The notes: generated by a model from the letters alone, not told the origin. A DNA stretch of 64,000 bases from CAVRTM01 sp963724015 (GCA_963724015.1 CAVRTM010000018.1:62001-126000); one strand, 5' to 3'. Shown: positions 40,086-49,457, counted from the first letter of the stretch. Translations and numbers: made by a program.

Positions 40086-40248
40086 GACGTGTGACCACCG
40101 CTGCGGGCCTGCGCCAGGATCCGTCCTCCCTTGGTTCGTCCCAGTGCAACCGGCTCGAGCCAGGGGTGGATCACCCCCCGGGGGTGAGGCGGCGGCACCG
40201 GGACAGACGGTTGCGTGGAGCCCTACCCGCGAGGACCGGAGGATCGTC

Positions 40249-41644
40249 ATGGGCGTGTGGAGCAAGACCAGCGGTGAGGCGGCGCAGGACTCGACCGTCG
40301 TTCCGCGGTTCACGAGGGCGGGCATGGTGCAGGTGCCGAAGCACCGGCTGCCCGAGGGGGAGATGCTCCCGCAGACGGCCTACCAGATCGTCAACGACGA
40401 GGTGATGCCTCGACGGCAACGCGCGCTTCAACCTCGCGACGTTCGTGACCACGTGGATGGACGAGGAGGCCGACCGCATCTACGCGGCGACGTTCGACAA
40501 GAACATGATCGACAAGGACGAGTACCCGCAGACCGCCGACATCGAGGCACGTTGCGTGCGGATGCTCGCGCGACCTGTGGCACGCCCCGCATGCTGCCGA
40601 CAGCGTGGGCACCTCGCACGACCGGCAGCTCCGAGGGGTGCATGCTGGGCGGCCTTGCGATGAAGCGGCGTTGGCAGCAGGCGCGGCGTGCGGCCGGCCA
40701 GTCGACCGACCGGCCCAACATCGTGATGGGCGCCAACGTCCAGGTCGTGTGGGAGAAGTTCGCCAACTACTGGGAGGTCGAGCCCCGGTACGTGCCGCTG
40801 GACGGGCGACGTCTTCCACCTCACCGCCGACCACCTGATGGACTACGTCGACGAGAACACCATCGGCGTGGTGGCCGTGCTCGGGTCGACGATGGACGGC
40901 AGCTACGAGCCGGTGCAGGAGATCTGCGCGGCGCTCGACGCGTACGAGAAGCGCACCGGCGTATCGGTGCCCGTGCACGTCGACGCCGCATCCGGTGGGT
41001 TCATCGCGCCGTTCATCCAGCCCGACCTCGTCTGGGACTTCCGGCTCGAGCGGGTCGTCTCGATCCAGGCCTCGGGCCACAAGTTCGGTCTCGTCTACCC
41101 GGGGGTCGGCTGGGTCCTGTGGCGCGAGAAGCGTTTCCTGCCAGAGGAGCTCGTGTTCCACGTGAACTACCTCGGCGGCGACATGCCGACCTTCGCGTTG
41201 AACTTCTCCCGCCCGGGGGCGCAGGTGGTGCTGCAGTACTTCCAGTTCCTGCGGCTGGGACGGGAGGGCTACCGCCTGGTGCAGCAGACCTGTCAGGACG
41301 TGGCGGTGCACGTCGCGCGGACCCTGTCGGCGATGCCGGAGTTCGACGTGGTGTCCGACGGCCGGGAGCTGCCGGTGGTGACGTTCTCGGTGAGTCCGAG
41401 CGTGAAGAAGTACTCGGCGTACGACCTTTCGCGCAAGCTCCGCGAGCACGGCTGGCTCGTCCCGGCCTACACGATGCCGCCCAAGCGCGAGGACCTCGTG
41501 GTGCTGCGGGTCGTGGTGCGCAACGGGTTCAGCCACGACATGGCGGAACTGTTCCTGCGTGACCTGCGCAGCTCGATCGAGTGGCTCGACCACCTTGAGT
41601 CGCCGATGCCGGTGGAGGAGCGTCCCAGCGGGTTCCACCACTGA
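40249..41644 (+). pseudogene. gadB: Glutamate decarboxylase (frameshifted)
   Basis: PLP enzyme converting glutamate to GABA while consuming a proton; a role in acid tolerance or GABA metabolism is usual. ATG 40249 with GGAGG upstream. Pieces: VPKHRLPEGEMLPQTAYQIV, FVTTWMDEEADRIYAATFDK (NMIDKDEYPQTA follows), GSSEGCMLGGLAMKRRWQQA, NIVMGANVQVVWEKFANYWE, and PVHVDAASGGFIAPFIQP with the PLP-contacting Asp. The PLP Lys is in SIQASGHKFGLVYPGVGW. The C-terminus is intact to 41644. Four frame changes, each one extra base, fall near 40412, 40565, 40610 and 40806. About 463 residues. No GABA antiporter is adjacent. Confidence 0.88.
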
Positions 41645-41740
41645 AGCCGTCCCTCAGTCCCTTCGGTACGCCGAATGGCCCTGTGGACAACGTTATTCGC
41701 GGCGGGTGGGGCTGTCGGTGGTCGCGGCTAGGTTGTTCTC

Positions 41741-42945
41741 ATGGAGGGGACCAGCTTCGAGGAGGACTACGCGGCGCTGTTCGCCGTCGCGCCGATGCTG
41801 CGCCGGGTGCTGGCTCGGTTGGACCAGTTCGGGTCGGACCAGCTGGGGCCGGTGTTCGCCGAGCTGGACGCCGTGAAGAGCCTGTCCGGTGCGGGTCAGG
41901 TCGGGATGCTGGACCAGGGGCTGACCCGCGGGGACGTGCGGGCCTCGGATGCGGCGTCGCCGGCGGGCTGGGTCCGCGAGTGGGGCCCGTCCTTCCGGGT
42001 CGGTGGCGCGGCGGCGTTGGTGCAGGTGGCCGAGGCGGTCGCCAAGCCTGACAACGCCCCGCTGGCCGAGGCGGTCCTGGCCGCGCGGGTCCCGGTCGGC
42101 AACGCCGCGGTCGCGCTGACCGAGATGGACAAGCTGCTGCCGCGGTTGACCCCGGCGTGCGCGGAGACGGTGCTGTCGGGGTTTGTGGCCATCGCGGAGA
42201 CCGACGGGCCGGCCCAGATCCGGGCGCTGCGACCGCGGGTGATCGCCAGGTATGGGCGGTGGGGGAGTTCCAGCGCCGGGAGGACCTGCTCAAGCACGGC
42301 CGGTCCCTGTCCCAGCCGTACGCCGATGACGGGATGGCCGAGTACCGGCTGCGGCTGGACCCCGAAGGGCAGGCGGTGCTGGAGGCGATCCTGGGGCCGC
42401 TGGCCGCACCGCAACCCTCGACGGTGACCGGGTCGGACCTCCGCACCAGCGACCAGCGCCGCGCCGACGCGCTGGTCGAGGTCTGCCGGCGCGCCGCCGC
42501 CGCGGGCGGGGAGGCACCGACCACACCCAAGGCCGCGGTGGTGGTGACGATGGACTACCAGGACCTGAAGGGCCTGACCGGGGCCGGGACGACGCTGACT
42601 GGAGACCTCCTGGCCCCCGAGACGGTGCGGCGGATGGCCTGCGACGCCGCGATCATCCCCGCGGTCCTGGGCGGAAGGTCCGAGCTGCTGGACCTGGGCC
42701 GGACCGTGCGGCTTGCGACGCCGAAGCTGTTCCTGGCGTTGTGCCTGCGTGACCGCGGCTGCACCTTCCCGGGCTGCTCGCGCCCACCGGCGTGGTGCGA
42801 TGCCCACCACTGCCAGCATTGGTGCGACGGCGGACCCACCGACCTGTCCAACATGGCCCTGCTGTGTCCGCGGCACCACACGATCGTGCACCAGAAGGGC
42901 TACACCGCCACGGTCACCACGACCGAGGTCACCTGGCATCTGTAG
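41741..42945 (+). pseudogene. DUF222-HNH endonuclease-like protein (one frameshift)
   Basis: Member of the abundant actinobacterial 13E12-repeat/DUF222 family with a C-terminal HNH nuclease motif; the biological role is unclear. ATG 41741. The DUF222 part (RRVLARLDQFGSDQLGPVFA; GNAAVALTEMDKLLPRLTPA) spans about residues 10-280. The nuclease end reads DRGCTFPGCSRPPAWCDAHH, then CQHWCDGGPTDLSNMALLCP and RHHTIVHQKGY, giving the two CxxC pairs and the H...N...H residues. One frame change near 42250 (one missing, or two extra) interrupts it. About 401 residues. A hairpin terminator follows. Confidence 0.87.
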
Positions 42946-42957
42946 CTGCCCCGCCCC

Positions 42958-42984
42958 GCGACCCGCCCCCACCCGGCGGGTCGC
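42958..42984 (+). terminator. Hairpin terminator after the DUF222-HNH gene
   Basis: GCGACCCGCC pairs perfectly with GGCGGGTCGC around the loop CCCACCC, starting 13 bp past the TAG stop. There is no T-tract. Confidence 0.65.
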
Positions 42985-43105
42985 ACCGGCACGCTCGCAG
43001 GCACGCTGCAAGGCCGCAGACGTGCCCCGGGACGGTTGTGACGCGGCGCGCGGGGTAGCAGGGGGATCGAGGCGACGACGGAACGACCGGAGGAGTGGAG
43101 ATCTG

Positions 43106-43606
43106 ATGAGTGGGTTGAGCCGGCGAGGTCCCCTCCTCGTGCGAGGTGCTCTGCGGGGTGCCGTGGCAGGCGTGCTGGGCGTGGCGGCGATGACGGTGGG
43201 GGAGAAGGTCGAGCAGTCGCTCACCCGACGTCCGGACTCTTATGTGCCCGGACGAGCGCTGCTCACCCTGGTCGGCCGCCATGCCCCAGACGAGGCCAAG
43301 CCGCTCGTGGCCAACCAGCTCCTCCACTGGGCCACCGGGGCCACGCTGGGTGCGCTCCGTGGCGTCTGGTCGGTGGTCGGTCTGCGCGGTCCTCGGGCCA
43401 ACCTCGCGCACACGGTCGTGCGCCTGAGCTTCGACCAGACGGTGGAGAACGTCAGCGGAGCGGGGGCGCCGCCCCACACCTGGCCGGTCAACGAGCAGAT
43501 GGTCGACGTCTGGCACAAGGCCGTCTTCTCCCTCGTGACCGGTGTACTCGCCGATCGGTGGATCCCGAACAACCTGGAGTCGCACCGCGGTACGACGAGC
43601 CACTGA
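43106..43606 (+). CDS. Hypothetical membrane-associated protein
   Basis: Intact 166-residue protein with an ATG at 43106 behind a purine-rich site. I do not recognise a named family. The N-terminus is basic followed by a hydrophobic Gly/Ala segment (LVRGALRGAVAGVLGVAAMT). Another moderately hydrophobic region is QLLHWATGATLGALRGVWSV, and a third is WHKAVFSLVTGVLAD. The Gly/Ala pattern and the conserved-looking HWATGATLG resemble small proteins with glycine-zipper helices found in actinobacteria. It stands alone between a terminator and a gene-poor gap. Confidence 0.7.
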   Translation: MSGLSRRGPLLVRGALRGAVAGVLGVAAMTVGEKVEQSLTRRPDSYVPGRALLTLVGRHAPDEAKPLVANQLLHWATGATLGALRGVWSVVGLRGPRANLAHTVVRLSFDQTVENVSGAGAPPHTWPVNEQMVDVWHKAVFSLVTGVLADRWIPNNLESHRGTTSH

Positions 43607-43966
43607 CGCCTCGGGAGGAAGCCGTGGCCTCCGCCCGAAGTTCGGCCACGCCTCGTCCTCAGACCCTGGTCGGGAGGGAGCTACGGAACCTCGCGTCGTG
43701 CGTGGATGGTGGGCGGCTACCGGTGAGATTCCCTGCCGCGCTCGGTTGGTTGACGGGGACGCGGCTTTCCCGGAGACCGTAGCAGCGGCTGGTGACGCTG
43801 ACGCGAGCCCGTGAGCCCGCGAGCCCGGAGGGGCTGGCGGCAGGCCGCACCAGGTGCGGTGGCCTAGCGGCCCGGTCCTCGTGGCCACCTCCTGGTGCCG
43901 AAAGTGCACAGGTCCTGTCGCGCGGCAGCGCGCGGAGGCGCTGCGCCCGTCCTCATACCTTCAGGC
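43607..43966. other. No recognisable gene (about 360 bp)
   Basis: Lies between convergent genes. Short open frames exist but none has a ribosome site or family motif. A run of imperfect direct repeats (GAGCCCGTGAGCCCGCGAGCCCG, repeating GAGCCCG near 43805-43829) is the only structure I noticed. Confidence 0.4.
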
Positions 43967-44998
43967 TCATGCCGACTGCCGGCGCCGCCTGGCACCGCGT
44001 AGCAGCAGAACGGAGGCAAGAACCACCAGCGCAGCGCCCGCCAGAACCCATGGCCACGCTTTCAGATCAGGAAGGAGCGCCGGCTCAACCGCGTGATACG
44101 GACCGGGACTGTCGCTTGCTTCCACGACGTCGGCAGCGGCCGCCTGCCTACCGCCCTGCCCGTACAGGACGGTCTGCCAACGGCCGTCTGCCGCACGGTC
44201 GATGCCGCTCACCAGCGGCGCGACGTTGTCCGCGCTGGCTGCGCGCATCGCGGTGTCGGCGGTCACGGCGACGACCTGTGGGCCGTCCGCACCGAGCACG
44301 CCGCCGGGGAGTGGAACCCTCACGCGTGAGGGGGCGCCGTCTGCGCCTGGAAGCGTGGAGGTCGACTGGACACCGCTTCGGACCGTGAGCCTCAATGTCC
44401 CGACCCAGCCGGCATGTAGCTGCATACCGCTTTGGGGCTCCAGCAGCGCGACCGCGTACCGGGATCCCGGCAGCGCGTGGTGGACGACCGCGGCTGCCGC
44501 GTCCCGCGCCGCAGTCGAACTCATGACTGGGTCGACGCGCCCCAGGGTCGCAGCGAGGTCGGCGCCCTTCACCAAGAATTTCGCGCTCACGCGCACCTGC
44601 TGTGTCGGGGCTTCCAGGGCGTCGCGAGCGGCGATGGCATCCCGACCTCCGTCACCGGCGAGGATCCACGGCCGCAGCAGGAACGACGTTCGCTCCGGTG
44701 CGGGGGCGTTGCCGGCGCTGCGCGCGTCGCCGGACTCCGCACCCTGGATCGTCGCTGCCGCTGGCACTGGCACGACCACCGCGACCGCTCCTGTGGGCCT
44801 GGGCAGCTTCCAGCGCAGGTCAAGCTGTTCCACGGCACCAGCGCTGACGACGACGGTCGACCCGACCACCCGCACCGCACCGGAACCGTCGAACACCGCA
44901 CCGGCGGCCCGGGCAGGAAGTGCCAACGCGAACAACCCAGCGAGCGCTAGCGACGCGCCCAGCCCTCCTCTCATGACCGACCGCGACCCAACGCCCAT
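43967..44998 (-). CDS. Unrecognised exported protein anchored by a C-terminal helix
   Basis: A 343-residue protein read from ATG 44998; an inner ATG at 44974 is an alternative. A signal peptide (GGLGASLALAGLFALALPAR) is followed by a long extracytoplasmic beta-rich region (AVRVVGSTVVVSAGAVEQLD; LRWKLPRPTGAVAVVVPVPA; HAGWVGTLRLTVRSGVQSTS). A C-terminal membrane helix (WPWVLAGAALVVLASVLLLR) and a short basic tail end it. This is the layout of a type I surface-exposed membrane protein. The repeated 'VVVPVPA' motif recalls DUF2330-like proteins, but I cannot support that assignment. Cysteines are absent from the mature part. Confidence 0.65.
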   Translation of the reverse strand: MGVGSRSVMRGGLGASLALAGLFALALPARAAGAVFDGSGAVRVVGSTVVVSAGAVEQLDLRWKLPRPTGAVAVVVPVPAAATIQGAESGDARSAGNAPAPERTSFLLRPWILAGDGGRDAIAARDALEAPTQQVRVSAKFLVKGADLAATLGRVDPVMSSTAARDAAAAVVHHALPGSRYAVALLEPQSGMQLHAGWVGTLRLTVRSGVQSTSTLPGADGAPSRVRVPLPGGVLGADGPQVVAVTADTAMRAASADNVAPLVSGIDRAADGRWQTVLYGQGGRQAAAADVVEASDSPGPYHAVEPALLPDLKAWPWVLAGAALVVLASVLLLRGARRRRQSA

Positions 44999-45140
44999 CA
45001 ACGGCCCCCGAAGGCAGGTTCGGTGCCGAGGTGCTGCTTGCTGAACAAGGTCCCCCGCATGTCGACCCCTTCAGGTGCTGGTACCGGAGGTCTGCCACAG
45101 CGGCGGCCCCGCAGACGGTTCAGCAGACAGTCCTGGCGGC

Positions 45141-45353
45141 CTATGTCGCCTGGCCGCGTGCGTGCCGCTTGCCGGCAAGGGCCTCGACCACCGCCCGCCA
45201 GGCGTCGATGAGGTCCGCCTCCGGCACTTCGCTGAACGACAAGAGCCGCCGCGCCGCCCATTCCCACCGCCACCGCCCCGTCTGAGGGTCCCGCAATCCG
45301 CGCGGCCGCGCCCACAGGGCCGAGGACCGCTGCCGTCGAGAGTTGCTGCGGCA
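45141..45353 (-). pseudogene. Possible short coding remnant, Trp-rich
   Basis: A minus-strand frame bounded by TGA (45354) and TAG (45141) encodes about 70 residues with strong G/C third positions, including GRWRWEWAARRLLSFSEVPE and ADLIDAWRAVVEALAGKRHA. The helix-like second half looks coding, but no start codon fits and no family is recognised. It lies just upstream of, and antisense to, the alpha/beta-hydrolase leader. It may be the tail of a degraded gene. Confidence 0.25.
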
Positions 45354-45355
45354 TC

Positions 45356-46285
45356 ATGGGTTCCATGTCGAGTCGCGCAGCTGAAGTAGCCGTCCCCGCA
45401 GGTGAAGTCCTGACCGGTCACGAGTTGCTGCGCCTTCTTGGCCCCGTGCGCGACGCTGGCCCCCTCGCGCCTGAGATCCACGAGGAAGTGCAGTGCGAGG
45501 GGTACACGCGCCGCCTCGTGTCATACGACGTGCCTTCGGGCCGTGCGTCGGCGTTCGTGTGCATTCCCGAGCACCCGGCCGGGCCGGCGCCGCTGGTGTT
45601 CTGCCACCACCAGCACGCCGGCGAGTTCGACCTCGGCAAGAGCGAGGCCTGTGGGCTGCGCGGCGATCCCGACCAGGCGTACGCGGCCGAGCTCGCTCAG
45701 CGCGGGTTCGTCACCATCGCACCGGACTCCATCGGGTTCGAGGACCGCAACTGGGCGGACGGGTCGAACGTCAGCTGGTTCGAGCTGTCCTCCCGGCTGG
45801 TGAAGGGAGGCACGCTGCTGGCTGACGAGCTGCAGGAGGTGTCGCTGGCCATCGACTACGCGAGCACTCTGGCCGAGGTCGACCCGGGCCGTATCGGCTT
45901 CATCGGGCACTCCTTCGGTGGCCGGATGGCGATGTGGGCTCCCGCTTGGGACGAGCGCATCCGGGCCAGCGTGTCGAACTGCGGATGCATCTCTTACCGG
46001 GAGTCCTTCTCTCGGGACGCCGGCTTCCAGGCCGACTTCGTCGTACCCGGGTTCGCCGCACGATTCGACGTCGAGGACGTGCTCGCCCTGTCGACCAACT
46101 GCGAGGTCCTGGTCATCGCTGCGCAGGACGACGTCTGGAGTCGAGGAGCCTCCGACATCGACCGCCGCCTGCGCGAGCGAGGCGTCGACCACGTCCGCGT
46201 CCAACAGGTTCCCGGTGACCACGAGTTCCGGCGGCCGGAGCGTGAGCTCGCGTACGCCTTCCTGGCCGATCTCTTGAAGCCGTGA
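45356..46285 (+). CDS. Alpha/beta-hydrolase (dienelactone-hydrolase/acetyl-xylan-esterase-like)
   Basis: Intact 309-residue cytosolic hydrolase. ATG at 45356, or three codons later at 45365. After a helical start come FVCIPEHPAGPAPLVFCHHQ (oxyanion strand and HH), FVTIAPDSIGFEDRNW, and IDYASTLAEVDPGRIGFIGH leading to the nucleophile elbow GHSFGGRMAM. VLVIAAQDDVWSRG supplies the acid and PGDHEFRRPERE the catalytic His. The VDxxRIGxxGHSxGG block is typical of the large dienelactone-hydrolase-like group acting on acyl esters of small molecules or sugars. Substrate unknown. Confidence 0.82.
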   Translation: MGSMSSRAAEVAVPAGEVLTGHELLRLLGPVRDAGPLAPEIHEEVQCEGYTRRLVSYDVPSGRASAFVCIPEHPAGPAPLVFCHHQHAGEFDLGKSEACGLRGDPDQAYAAELAQRGFVTIAPDSIGFEDRNWADGSNVSWFELSSRLVKGGTLLADELQEVSLAIDYASTLAEVDPGRIGFIGHSFGGRMAMWAPAWDERIRASVSNCGCISYRESFSRDAGFQADFVVPGFAARFDVEDVLALSTNCEVLVIAAQDDVWSRGASDIDRRLRERGVDHVRVQQVPGDHEFRRPERELAYAFLADLLKP

Positions 46286-46474
46286 GGCTTGCTGCGCCGC
46301 TCATGTGGTTCCAAGCCTCGGCCGTCCTGCGCGGCACCACCAGCCAGGTCACGGTCCCCGCCGCGGGCGACGCCCGCACGACCCCGACGCCCGCATCGGT
46401 TACCGCACCCGCACGTACGCGAACCGGACCTCGCACGTCTACGGCTACCAGCTCATCGCGTTCACCAGCGTCGG

Positions 46475-46501
46475 CCCGGCCGGACATGAAGTCCGGCCGG
46501 G
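46475..46501 (+). terminator. Strong GC hairpin
   Basis: CCCGGCCGGAC pairs perfectly with GTCCGGCCGGG around the loop ATGAA, followed by GTTTCGTC. It lies 190 bp after the alpha/beta-hydrolase and 40 bp from the 3' end of the convergent tRNA-Ser gene, so it may terminate either. Confidence 0.65.
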
Positions 46502-46512
46502 GTTTCGTCAAT

Positions 46513-46530
46513 CGGAACGTATACGTTCCG
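46513..46530. promoter_or_regulatory. 18-bp perfect palindrome beside tRNA-Ser
   Basis: CGGAACGTATACGTTCCG is a perfect palindrome 11 bp from the 3' end of tRNA-Ser. It could be an operator, or a short stem terminating the tRNA transcript. No regulator gene is adjacent. Confidence 0.4.
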
Positions 46531-46541
46531 TAAGTCCCTCG

Positions 46542-46624
46542 CGGAGGGTGTGGGATTTGAACCCACGGACGTTTCCGTCGGGCGCTTTCAAGGCGCCTGC
46601 ACTCGGCCGCTATGCGAACCCTCC
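46542..46624 (-). tRNA. tRNA-Ser (TGA anticodon)
   Basis: Minus strand: acceptor GGAGGGT/ACCCTCC, anticodon arm GGCGC-CTTGAAA-GCGCC with anticodon TGA, a long class II variable arm (GACGGAAACGTC) and T-arm GTGGG-TTCAAAT-CCCAC. The discriminator is G and CCA is not encoded. About 83 nt, as expected for a tRNA-Ser without CCA. Confidence 0.94.
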
Positions 46625-47000
46625 AGCGGCCGGCGGCATCGCTGTCGCCGGCTGCACGCCGCATCATCGCATCCGGGGAGGGGGAGCCGTCCAGCCGGTC
46701 GCGGCCGGCGCGTGATCTGGAGGCGCACGGCGGGGAGCCTGTCGGGTGCGTCAGGCGAGGCGGACCAGGAGGCGGCACGGGGACGGCATACGGCATCACC
46801 GGCGTGTGACACGACCGCGCCGGTTCTGGCGGATCACACAAGGCGGCCGTGTCGACCCCGGGGAAGTTTGGCGTTTCGGTGGCTGTGCCGGCGGTCGGCC
46901 GGGCCCGACTCTGGGTGCAGCCCGCCCCGTCGTGCAGGACCAGCGTCCCGCGCCGGGGAACGCCGGCGGCGAAGGCCGTCCCAGCCCCACGAGGTGCCCC
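46625..47000. other. Intergenic control region between tRNA-Ser and the urate gene cluster
   Basis: About 375 bp separating the divergent tRNA gene and the permease-decarboxylase gene. It should hold both promoters. I see no convincing open frame. The AT-richer stretch near 46830-46880 (GGCGGATCACACAAGGCGG; GGAAGTTTGGCGTTTCGG) is the likeliest promoter area, but no clear -35/-10 pair can be defended. Confidence 0.4.
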
Positions 47001-48939
47001 ATGTCGCAGCCCACGGCCACCGCAGGCCCGCGCCGCACCGTCGCCCACCCCGTCGACGAGGTGCTCCCGCCCGGCAGGCTGGCGATCTACGGCTTCCAGC
47101 ACGTCCTGGCGTTCTCCGCCGGCGCGGTCATCGTCCCGATCCTGCTCGCCGGCGCCATCGGGCTGACCCAGCAGCAGCTGATCCACCTGATCAACGCCGA
47201 CCTGTTCACGTGCGGGATCGCCTCGATCATCCAGTCGGTCGGGTTCTGGAAGGTCGGCGTGCGGCTCCCGCTGCTGCAGGGGGTCACCTTCACCGCCGTC
47301 AGCCCGATGATCGCCATCGGCCTCGCGGCGGGAGGAGGCACCGACGGGCTGCTGGTGATCTACGGCGCCGTGATCGTCGCGGGCCTGTTCACCTTCCTCG
47401 TGGCCCCGTACTTCAGCCGCCTGATCCGTTTCTTCCCCCCGGTGGTGACCGGCACCGTCATCCTCATCATCGGGATCGCCCTGCTGCCCGTCGCCGCCTC
47501 CGACGCCGTGGGCGGCGGGGGTGCGGCCGACATCAAGAGCGGCGCCAACCTCGCCTACGCCCTGGGCACCCTGCTGCTCATCGTGCTGATCCAGCGCATC
47601 TTCCGCGGCTTCATGGCGACCGTCGCGCGTGCTCGTCGGGCTGGTCGTCGGGACGCTCGTCGCGTGGGCCCTGGGGGACGCGAGCTTCGACGCCGTCAGC
47701 GGCTCGGGCTGGGTCGGCGTGACGACGCCGTTCTCCTTCGGCTGGCCGCGGTTCAGCGTCGCGGCGATCATCTCGATGATCGTGGTCATGCTCATCACGG
47801 CGGTCGAGACCACCGGCGACGTGTTCGCCACGGGCGAGATCGTCGACAAGCGCATCACGCGCGAAGACATCGGCCGGGCGCTGCGTGCCGACGGCCTCGC
47901 CACGGTCATCGGCGGCCTCTTCAACTCCTTTCCCTACACCTGCTTCGCCGAGAACGTGGGCCTCGTGCGCCTCACCCGCGTCAAGAGCCGGTACGTCGTC
48001 GCGACGGCCGGCCTCTTCATGATCGTCCTCGGGCTGCTGCCCAAGGCGGGGGCGGTCGTCGCCGGCATCCCGCACCCCGTGCTCGGCGGCGCGGCGCTGG
48101 CCATGTTCGCCACCGTGGCCGTCGTGGGCATCCAGACGCTGTCACGGGTCGACTTCAACGACCACCGCAACGTCGTGATCGTCGGCACCAGCGTCGGCCT
48201 GGCCATGCTCGTCACCGTCCAGCCGGACGTCGCCAAGGCCGTGCCGTCCTGGGCCGAGATCATCTTCGGCAGCGGCATCACCCTGGGCAGCATCACCGCG
48301 ATCGTGCTGAACCTGCTGTTCCACCACGTCGGCAAGGACTTCGGCCCTGCCATCGCCGGCACGCCGGGGGACGCCACGGTGCGCCTGGACCAGCTCAACG
48401 CGATGTCGCGCGAGGAGTTCGTGCGCACGTTCGGACGGCTGTTCCAGGGCTCGGCCTGGGTGGCCGAGCAGGCTTACGACCGGCGGCCGTTCACGGACAC
48501 CCACGACCTGCGGGTCGCGTTCCAGGAGGCGCTGCTGTCAGGACGCCGCGCGGACCAGGACGAGCTGATCGCCCACTACCCCGACCTCGGCGCGGACCGG
48601 GTCGCCGACGGCGAGGAGGGGCAGGACTCGGTCCGCGACCAGTCCGCCGCCGGCCTGACCCGACTGAGCGACGAGGAGCAGCAACGGTTCGTCGAGCTCA
48701 CCACGGCCTACCGCCGGCAGTTCGGCATCCCGCTGATCGTGTGCGTGCGCGACGTCGGGACGCGGGACTCCATCCTGCGGACCGGCTGGCAACGGATGGA
48801 GAACTCGCCATCGCAGGAGCGTGCCGCGGCGCTGATCGAGGTCGCCAAGATCGCCAACCACCGGTTCGACGACCTGGTCGCCGAGGCCAACCCGATCACC
48901 AGCGCCCGCACGCGCCGGTTCGAGCAGCTGGGCAGCTGA
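47001..48939 (+). pseudogene. Xanthine/urate permease (NCS2) fused to an OHCU decarboxylase domain (one frameshift)
   Basis: A membrane purine transporter with a built-in catabolic enzyme. ATG 47001 (GAGG upstream). The permease spans about residues 25-440: LAIYGFQHVLAFSAGAVIVP, LPLLQGVTFTAVSPMIAIG, and FFPPVVTGTVILIIGIALLP. VETTGDVFATGEIVDKR carries the acidic NCS2 motif, then come NSFPYTCFAENVGLVRLTRV and AGIPHPVLGGAALAMFATVA. From about residue 456 a UraD-like domain follows (LNAMSREEFVRTFGRLFQGS; DELIAHYPDLGADR; FGIPLIVCVRDVG; AKIANHRFDDLVAEANP). This would decarboxylate OHCU to (S)-allantoin. One extra base near 47628 splits the permease; the C-terminal fusion itself lies in clean frame. 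A separate uraD gene overlaps its stop. Confidence 0.85.
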
Positions 48940-49457
48940 TGGCCGTCCACGAGGGCCTCGGCCTGACCGTCCTCAACGCGCTTCCCGCGCCGGAGGCCGA
49001 GCGCGTCCTCGCCGCCTGCTGCGCCTCGCCGAGGTGGGCGTCCGCGGTCGCCGCGGGACGCCCCTACGCCTCACCGGAGCAGCTGTTCGACGCGGCCGAC
49101 GACGCCCTCGCAGACCTCGACGAGGACGACGTGTCCCGTGCGCTGGCGGGGCACCCGCGCATCGGAGAGCGTGCCGAGGGTGAGGACGGGGCATGGTCCC
49201 GACGCGAGCAGTCCGGGCTCAGCGGCGCCGAGGCGAGCACGCTGCGCGCGTTGGCGGAGGGAAACCGTTCGTACGAGGCCAAGTTCGGCCAGGTCTACCT
49301 CGTGTGCGCCTCAGGGCGCAGTGCCGAGGAGCTGCTCGCGGTGCTGCAGCGGCGGCTGCGCAACGACCCGGTGACTGAGCGCGCCGTCGTACGCCGGGAG
49401 CTGGGTCTGATCAACCGGATCCGGCTCGGCCGACTGGTGGAGGACACGGCGGCATGA
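48939..49457 (+). CDS. uraD: OHCU decarboxylase
   Basis: 2-oxo-4-hydroxy-4-carboxy-5-ureidoimidazoline decarboxylase, third step from urate to (S)-allantoin, cytosolic. 172 residues, ATG 48939 overlapping the preceding TGA. Signatures: FDAADDALADLDEDDVSRAL, GHPRIGERAEGEDGAWSRRE with the catalytic His, EQSGLSGAEASTLRALAEGN, and KFGQVYLVCASGRSAEELLA. The C-terminal helix is LGLINRIRLGRLV. This is the compact actinobacterial HPRIGE form and differs clearly from the domain fused to the upstream permease. It is coupled to uraH by a 4-bp overlap. Confidence 0.92.
   Translation: MAVHEGLGLTVLNALPAPEAERVLAACCASPRWASAVAAGRPYASPEQLFDAADDALADLDEDDVSRALAGHPRIGERAEGEDGAWSRREQSGLSGAEASTLRALAEGNRSYEAKFGQVYLVCASGRSAEELLAVLQRRLRNDPVTERAVVRRELGLINRIRLGRLVEDTAA

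Noticed and set aside
41682..41690. TGTGGACAA, a DnaA-box-like 9-mer upstream of the DUF222-HNH gene
   Set aside because: A single copy with no cluster, no AT-rich unwinding element and no dnaA/dnaN nearby, so no origin is supported.
43805..43829. GAGCCCG direct repeats as a CRISPR-like or att structure
   Set aside because: Units are 7-9 bp without spacers of constant length. This is simple low-complexity sequence.
46540..46625. Coding frame starting MGFEPTDVSVG on the plus strand
   Set aside because: It is the complement of the tRNA-Ser gene, a familiar false protein start.
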